A stretch of DNA of 9,253 bases, taken from contig CAZVWW010000093.1 in the NCBI GenBank assembly GCA_964631265.1, forward strand, positions 1 to 9,253, in the 5' to 3' direction. Origin of the DNA: CAZVWW01 sp964631265. Lineage in GTDB: Bacteria > Thermotogota > Thermotogae > MWEM01. Of this stretch, positions 5,668 to 9,253 are shown in pieces; position 1 is the first letter of the stretch, and each line of letters starts with the position of its first letter. A program made the position numbers and the translations under genes. The notes under the pieces are model-generated. The model saw only the letters and a program-made list of their open reading frames with translations. It made no database searches and was not told the origin of the DNA.

Positions 5668-8055
5668 ATGGCAAAAGATGAGAATCACAACCACTTACAA
5701 TTAGAAACATTGATGAGTAACCTTCCGGGGATGGCTTTTCGCTGTTTATATGAGAAGAGATGGCCGATGCTGTTTGTCAGTGAAGGCTGCCTGGATTTGA
5801 CGGGCTATTCTGTCGATGAATTAATCTCAAACGAACAAATCGAGTACGGGGATCTCATCATACCCCAAGATAATCCCGGAATAGACCGTGAGATCCAGGC
5901 GAAGATAGAGAGGGATCGTTCATACGAAACAGAATACAGGATTATCACAAAATCCGGTAAACTGAAATGGGTCTGGGAAAAGGGACGTTGCGTCGGTCAG
6001 AATGCGGATGGTAAGATGTTGTTGGAAGGTTTTATCATTGACATAAACGAACGAAAACGCTCAGAACGTCTGAATGACGCTTTAAATAAGATCAACAAGA
6101 GCATCTCAACCGAACAGGATCTGGAGAAAATGCTGAACCGCGTCATCGAGACGACGCTCGCAATCTTTAATTGTGACAGGGCATGGCTCTTGTATCCATG
6201 TGACCTCGATGCGCCGGATTATTCCGTGCCGATTTTGAAAACAGCAGATGAATGGTTTTTACCGCCGGGCTATTCCCTGAAAAATGACGAGGCTTCAAGG
6301 TATGTCATGGGTAAAATGCTGAAAAGCCAACAACCGGTCGCTTTCTATCGCTCAAAAGAACCGTTTCTACCGGGGAATCTTGTTGAAAATGAACAGGTCA
6401 AATCCCAGTTGATTCAGGACATTCATCCCAAAATGGGCAAAAGCTGGATTGTAGGGCTTCATCAATGCGCTTATGAAAGAGAGTGGACGGATGAGGAGAA
6501 GGAGCTCTTTAAACAGATCAATCTCAGGATTAGCGATGCGTTGAACAACTTTTTATACTACAACAACATGAAAGAACATGAAGAAAGGCTCCAGACGACC
6601 TTAAATTCCATTGGTGATGCGGTAATATCAACGGATACGAAGGGACACATCATCCAGATGAATCCGGTTGCAGAGACCCTTACCGGATGGTCTTTTAAAG
6701 AGGCGAAGTCAAAAAAACTGTCAGAGGTGTTCAAGATATACAACGCGAAGACCCGGGCCCCTGCTGCAAATCCCGTTGAAGAGGTCTTAAAAAGCGGAAA
6801 GAAGACGGACCTGGGAAAACACACAACCTTAATTACGCCTACCGGCACTAACTATCAGATCGCGGATTCAGCGGCTCCAATAAAAGATCTTGCCGGCGTT
6901 ATAATCGGAGTTGTTCTGGTCTTTCGGGATGTGACAGAAGATTATACTATCCGCGAAGCCCTGAAAAAAAGCGAGGAGAAATATAGAAATTATGTGGAAA
7001 ACGCCCCTATGGGCATTTTTATCGTGGATTCAGAAGCAAAGTACATCGATGTGAATCCCGCAGCCTGTCAAATGACCGGCTATTCAAGAGAAACATTACT
7101 TAAAATGAAGATTACAGAGCTTGCCTCTCCGAATATGAAAGAAAGCCCATATAAGTCTTTTGAAGAGGTTAGAACAACGGGTAAAAGCCGGGAGGAAATC
7201 ATTTTAAGAAAGAAGGATGGAACCGATATCGATGTACAACTCACCACGATTGCCTTGACCGGTGACAGGTTTATAGCTTTTTGTTCAGACATCACGGAAA
7301 GAAAAACGGCAGAGAAAAGACTCGAAAAAGAAAAGCGCGTTGCTGAATCAGCCAACAAAGCAAAAAGCGAATTCTTGGCCAACATGAGTCACGAATTACG
7401 AACACCGTTAAACGGTATCATCGGGTTTTCCAGGATTATGAAGGATACCCCACTATCCCCGGAGCAGGAAGACTACATGGAGGATATTATTTTTTCCAGC
7501 CACAAATTGGTTCAGATCATCGAAGATATCCTTGATTTCTCAAAGATTGAAGCGGGGACCTTTGACTTTAAATACAAGGAGACAGATCTTTGGAATCTAA
7601 TGGAACGTTCTTTTAAAATCATCGAACCGGCCGCCAGAAAGAAGGCCCTTCAGATAGAGCTTGATAAAGATAACCGTATTCCGGGACAAGTACAAACAGA
7701 TGAATTGAGGCTCAATCAGGTCTTCGTGAATCTTCTGAGCAACGCCGTTAAGTTTACAAACGCTGGAAGAATTACTTTTCAGAGTCGATTATTAAAAGAA
7801 ACGTCGGCAACAGCCACCGTGTTGTTCAAAGTCTCGGATACCGGCATCGGGATCCCGGAGAAAAAGCAACAGGTAATCAGACAACCCTTTACACAGGCAG
7901 ATTACTCAATGACCCGCAAGTATGGTGGAACAGGGTTGGGCCTGGCCATCACTATCAGTATTTTGGAACGTATGAATTCGACACTTGAACTTGAAAGTCA
8001 CCCGGGAAAAGGAAGCACGTTTAGTTTTGTCATTGAATTCGAAAAAGCGCAATAG
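5668..8055 (+). CDS. Soluble PAS-GAF-PAS-PAS sensor histidine kinase
   Basis: This 795-residue kinase autophosphorylates a histidine and passes the phosphate to a response regulator. Domains in order: PAS with PAC (about 11-130), GAF (about 150-295), PAS (308-424), PAS (435-548), HisKA dimerisation domain (564-632) and HATPase (674-793). H575 in SHELRTP is the phosphorylation site. The ATP pocket is complete: N box NLLSNAVKF (688-696), G1 box SDTGIGIP (723-730), F741 with the Q-x-D segment, and G2 box GGTGLGLA (753-760). There is no transmembrane segment, so it should sense an internal cue; the ligand is unknown, and I see no heme or chromophore motif. It lacks a C-terminal receiver, and no response regulator gene lies in the window, so it is an orphan here. 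It has its own promoter and a hairpin just downstream. The start is set by the PAS domain and by the upstream stop, despite a weak ribosome site. Confidence 0.93.
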   Translation: MAKDENHNHLQLETLMSNLPGMAFRCLYEKRWPMLFVSEGCLDLTGYSVDELISNEQIEYGDLIIPQDNPGIDREIQAKIERDRSYETEYRIITKSGKLKWVWEKGRCVGQNADGKMLLEGFIIDINERKRSERLNDALNKINKSISTEQDLEKMLNRVIETTLAIFNCDRAWLLYPCDLDAPDYSVPILKTADEWFLPPGYSLKNDEASRYVMGKMLKSQQPVAFYRSKEPFLPGNLVENEQVKSQLIQDIHPKMGKSWIVGLHQCAYEREWTDEEKELFKQINLRISDALNNFLYYNNMKEHEERLQTTLNSIGDAVISTDTKGHIIQMNPVAETLTGWSFKEAKSKKLSEVFKIYNAKTRAPAANPVEEVLKSGKKTDLGKHTTLITPTGTNYQIADSAAPIKDLAGVIIGVVLVFRDVTEDYTIREALKKSEEKYRNYVENAPMGIFIVDSEAKYIDVNPAACQMTGYSRETLLKMKITELASPNMKESPYKSFEEVRTTGKSREEIILRKKDGTDIDVQLTTIALTGDRFIAFCSDITERKTAEKRLEKEKRVAESANKAKSEFLANMSHELRTPLNGIIGFSRIMKDTPLSPEQEDYMEDIIFSSHKLVQIIEDILDFSKIEAGTFDFKYKETDLWNLMERSFKIIEPAARKKALQIELDKDNRIPGQVQTDELRLNQVFVNLLSNAVKFTNAGRITFQSRLLKETSATATVLFKVSDTGIGIPEKKQQVIRQPFTQADYSMTRKYGGTGLGLAITISILERMNSTLELESHPGKGSTFSFVIEFEKAQ

Positions 8056-8058
8056 GGG

Positions 8059-8157
8059 CTGCTGAATAACACAGAGCCTCCAGAAATCAAAGGGACAGGT
8101 CCCATGATCATGAAAACTTAATCACGGGACCTGCCCCTCTGATTTCTTTTTCAGCAG
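8059..8157. terminator. Long imperfect inverted repeat between convergent genes
   Basis: The inner arms 8082-8108 and 8121-8147 pair over 27 bp around a 12-base loop. The outer arms 8059-8066 and 8150-8157 (CTGCTGAA/TTCAGCAG) add eight more pairs beyond an asymmetric bulge. On the plus strand the inner stem ends in a T-rich stretch (TTTCTTTTTC), which suits a terminator for the kinase. There are three mismatches (8090/8139, 8095/8134, 8104/8125). Each is A against C in plus-strand RNA but U against G in minus-strand RNA, so the stem is fully paired in the MsrAB transcript. Each arm contains a near-palindrome around GGGACAGGTCCC, reminiscent of REP or MITE-type dispersed repeats. Confidence 0.7.
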
Positions 8158-8160
8158 GGC

Positions 8161-9252
8161 CTATTTAACCAGTAATTTGTATTCGCCGTACCCCTCTTCA
8201 TCCATCTCTTCATACGGGATGAATCTCAAGGCAGCTCCGTTAATACAGTATCGCAAACCACCCTGGTCTTTTGGACCGTCGTTGAAGACGTGTCCCAGAT
8301 GGGAATCGCCGATTTTGCTTCTGACCTCGATTCGCTGCATACCGTTGGAATTATCCTGTGTATATTCTATAGCATCTGCCTCTATCGGCCTGGAGAAACT
8401 GGGCCATCCGCAACCGGATGTGAATTTATCATCGGAGACAAAGAGCGGTTCCCCGCTGACGATATCCACATAGATCCCTTTTTGGTGAAAATCGGTGTAT
8501 TCACTGGTAAAGGGCCTTTCGGTTGCCTCGTTTTGTGTGACATTATAAGCCAGTTTCCCGATCCTTTCTTTTAACGCCTCATCTGAGCTCTTTTCATTGA
8601 CTTTTACATCAAACAAGGGGTCATCCGCCGAATCCAGAGAGATGTGGCAGTATCCGTACGGATTCTTATCCAGATAATCCTGATGATATTCCTCGGCCTC
8701 GTAGAATCCCTTCAACGGTTTGATCTCAATCGCGGTTTTTCTCTCTTTCTTTTCTTCAAAGAGCTCGATCATCCGTTTCACTCTTTCGGATTGCTCGCTG
8801 GTTGTATAATAGATCCCCGATCGATACTGAATGCCAATGTCGTTGCCCTGTTTGTTGACTGAATAAGGATCGACTATCCGTAAAAAGTGCAGAACCAACT
8901 CTTCCAAACTGACAACATTTTCATCGTAATTGACCTTAACGGTTTCAGCATGCCCCGAGTTGTTAATGACCTCCTCATAGGTTGGATTCTCAGTCTCCCC
9001 GTTCGCATACCCGGTCTGAGTTTCCAAAACACCGTCTATTTTTTTGAAATAGCCTTCAACACCCCAAAAACACCCTCCTGCAAAATAAATGCTGTTGATG
9101 TTTCTGTACGATTCGTTCAAAATAGAACTTCTTAAATCTTTATGATTCATTTCCCCATCACGCTCCTTTGGTTTGTTCTTTTGTATGCCGCTTGCAAAGA
9201 TAATTAGAAAAGAAATGATGATAACCACCACGATTAATATACCAACCTTCAT
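8161..9252 (-). CDS. msrAB: Exported MsrA-MsrB methionine sulfoxide reductase fusion
   Basis: This 363-residue bifunctional enzyme reduces both stereoisomers of methionine sulfoxide in proteins. A hydrophobic segment (about 3-21, VGILIVVVIIISFLIIFA) is a signal anchor, so the enzyme probably acts outside the cytoplasm on envelope proteins, as described for Neisseria PilB. The MsrA domain (about 54-205) has catalytic C61 in GGCFWG and a likely resolving C202 in YGYCHI. The MsrB domain (about 227-348) has C281 in SGCGWPSF as likely resolving cysteine and catalytic C336 in LRYCINGAALRF. The two CxxC zinc pairs of many MsrB enzymes are absent (YVDIVSGEPLF stands where the first would be), so this is the zinc-free type. 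No thioredoxin-like domain is fused. The window ends one base beyond the ATG, so the ribosome site is unseen and a longer N-terminus cannot be excluded. Confidence 0.93.
   Translation of the reverse strand: MKVGILIVVVIIISFLIIFASGIQKNKPKERDGEMNHKDLRSSILNESYRNINSIYFAGGCFWGVEGYFKKIDGVLETQTGYANGETENPTYEEVINNSGHAETVKVNYDENVVSLEELVLHFLRIVDPYSVNKQGNDIGIQYRSGIYYTTSEQSERVKRMIELFEEKKERKTAIEIKPLKGFYEAEEYHQDYLDKNPYGYCHISLDSADDPLFDVKVNEKSSDEALKERIGKLAYNVTQNEATERPFTSEYTDFHQKGIYVDIVSGEPLFVSDDKFTSGCGWPSFSRPIEADAIEYTQDNSNGMQRIEVRSKIGDSHLGHVFNDGPKDQGGLRYCINGAALRFIPYEEMDEEGYGEYKLLVK
9148..9169 (-). promoter_or_regulatory. Possible second start of msrAB lacking the membrane anchor
   Basis: On the minus strand AAAGGAG (9169-9163) lies 12 bases before the in-frame ATG of M35 (9150-9148). 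Initiation there would give a 329-residue cytosolic form with both catalytic domains intact. The spacing is longer than ideal and the codons also encode the KER linker, so the match may be accidental. Confidence 0.25.
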
Positions 9253-9253
9253 T

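Overview
The window reads as a scaffold from a mid-GC environmental bacterium, probably anaerobic or microaerophilic and Gram-negative in style. It has strong Shine-Dalgarno sites, canonical sigma70-type promoters and exported proteins. No gene fixes the taxonomy and I do not name a lineage. A run of exactly 100 Ns (3662-3761) shows that this is a gapped assembly. The window holds six convincing protein genes. I found no RNA gene, transposase, CRISPR array or complete mobile element.

Layout. (1) 29-295 (+) is a small four-cysteine zinc-ribbon protein. It faces a GH130-family glycoside phosphorylase on the minus strand (339-1325), and a short GC hairpin lies between the two convergent genes. 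(2) 1326-1586 is an intergenic control region with two divergent promoters. Both have a TTGACT -35 box and a 17-bp spacer; one drives the phosphorylase and the other drives the genes to its right. (3) 1587-4640 (+) is a large secreted or surface protein. It contains a zinc-metalloprotease core (HELFH plus ESTAD) and, after the assembly gap, seven MORN-variant repeats of about 24 residues. Its 3' end overlaps by 17 bases the start of 4624-5511, a secreted two-domain protein of unknown function, so the two are almost certainly translationally coupled. (4) 5512-5667 carries an extended -10 promoter inside a 7-bp inverted repeat. (5) 5668-8055 (+) is a soluble PAS-GAF-PAS-PAS histidine kinase with no receiver domain and no partner regulator in the window. 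(6) 8056-8160 holds a long hairpin between convergent genes. (7) 8161-9252 (-) is an exported MsrA-MsrB methionine sulfoxide reductase fusion that runs to the window edge.

How the genes relate. The clearest functional unit is the metalloprotease/MORN protein with its coupled secreted partner, and this pair is the best candidate for an undescribed system. The histidine kinase lies immediately downstream but has its own promoter, so a regulatory link is only inference. The GH130 enzyme (mannoside phosphorolysis) and MsrAB (repair of oxidised envelope proteins) look like independent single-gene units.
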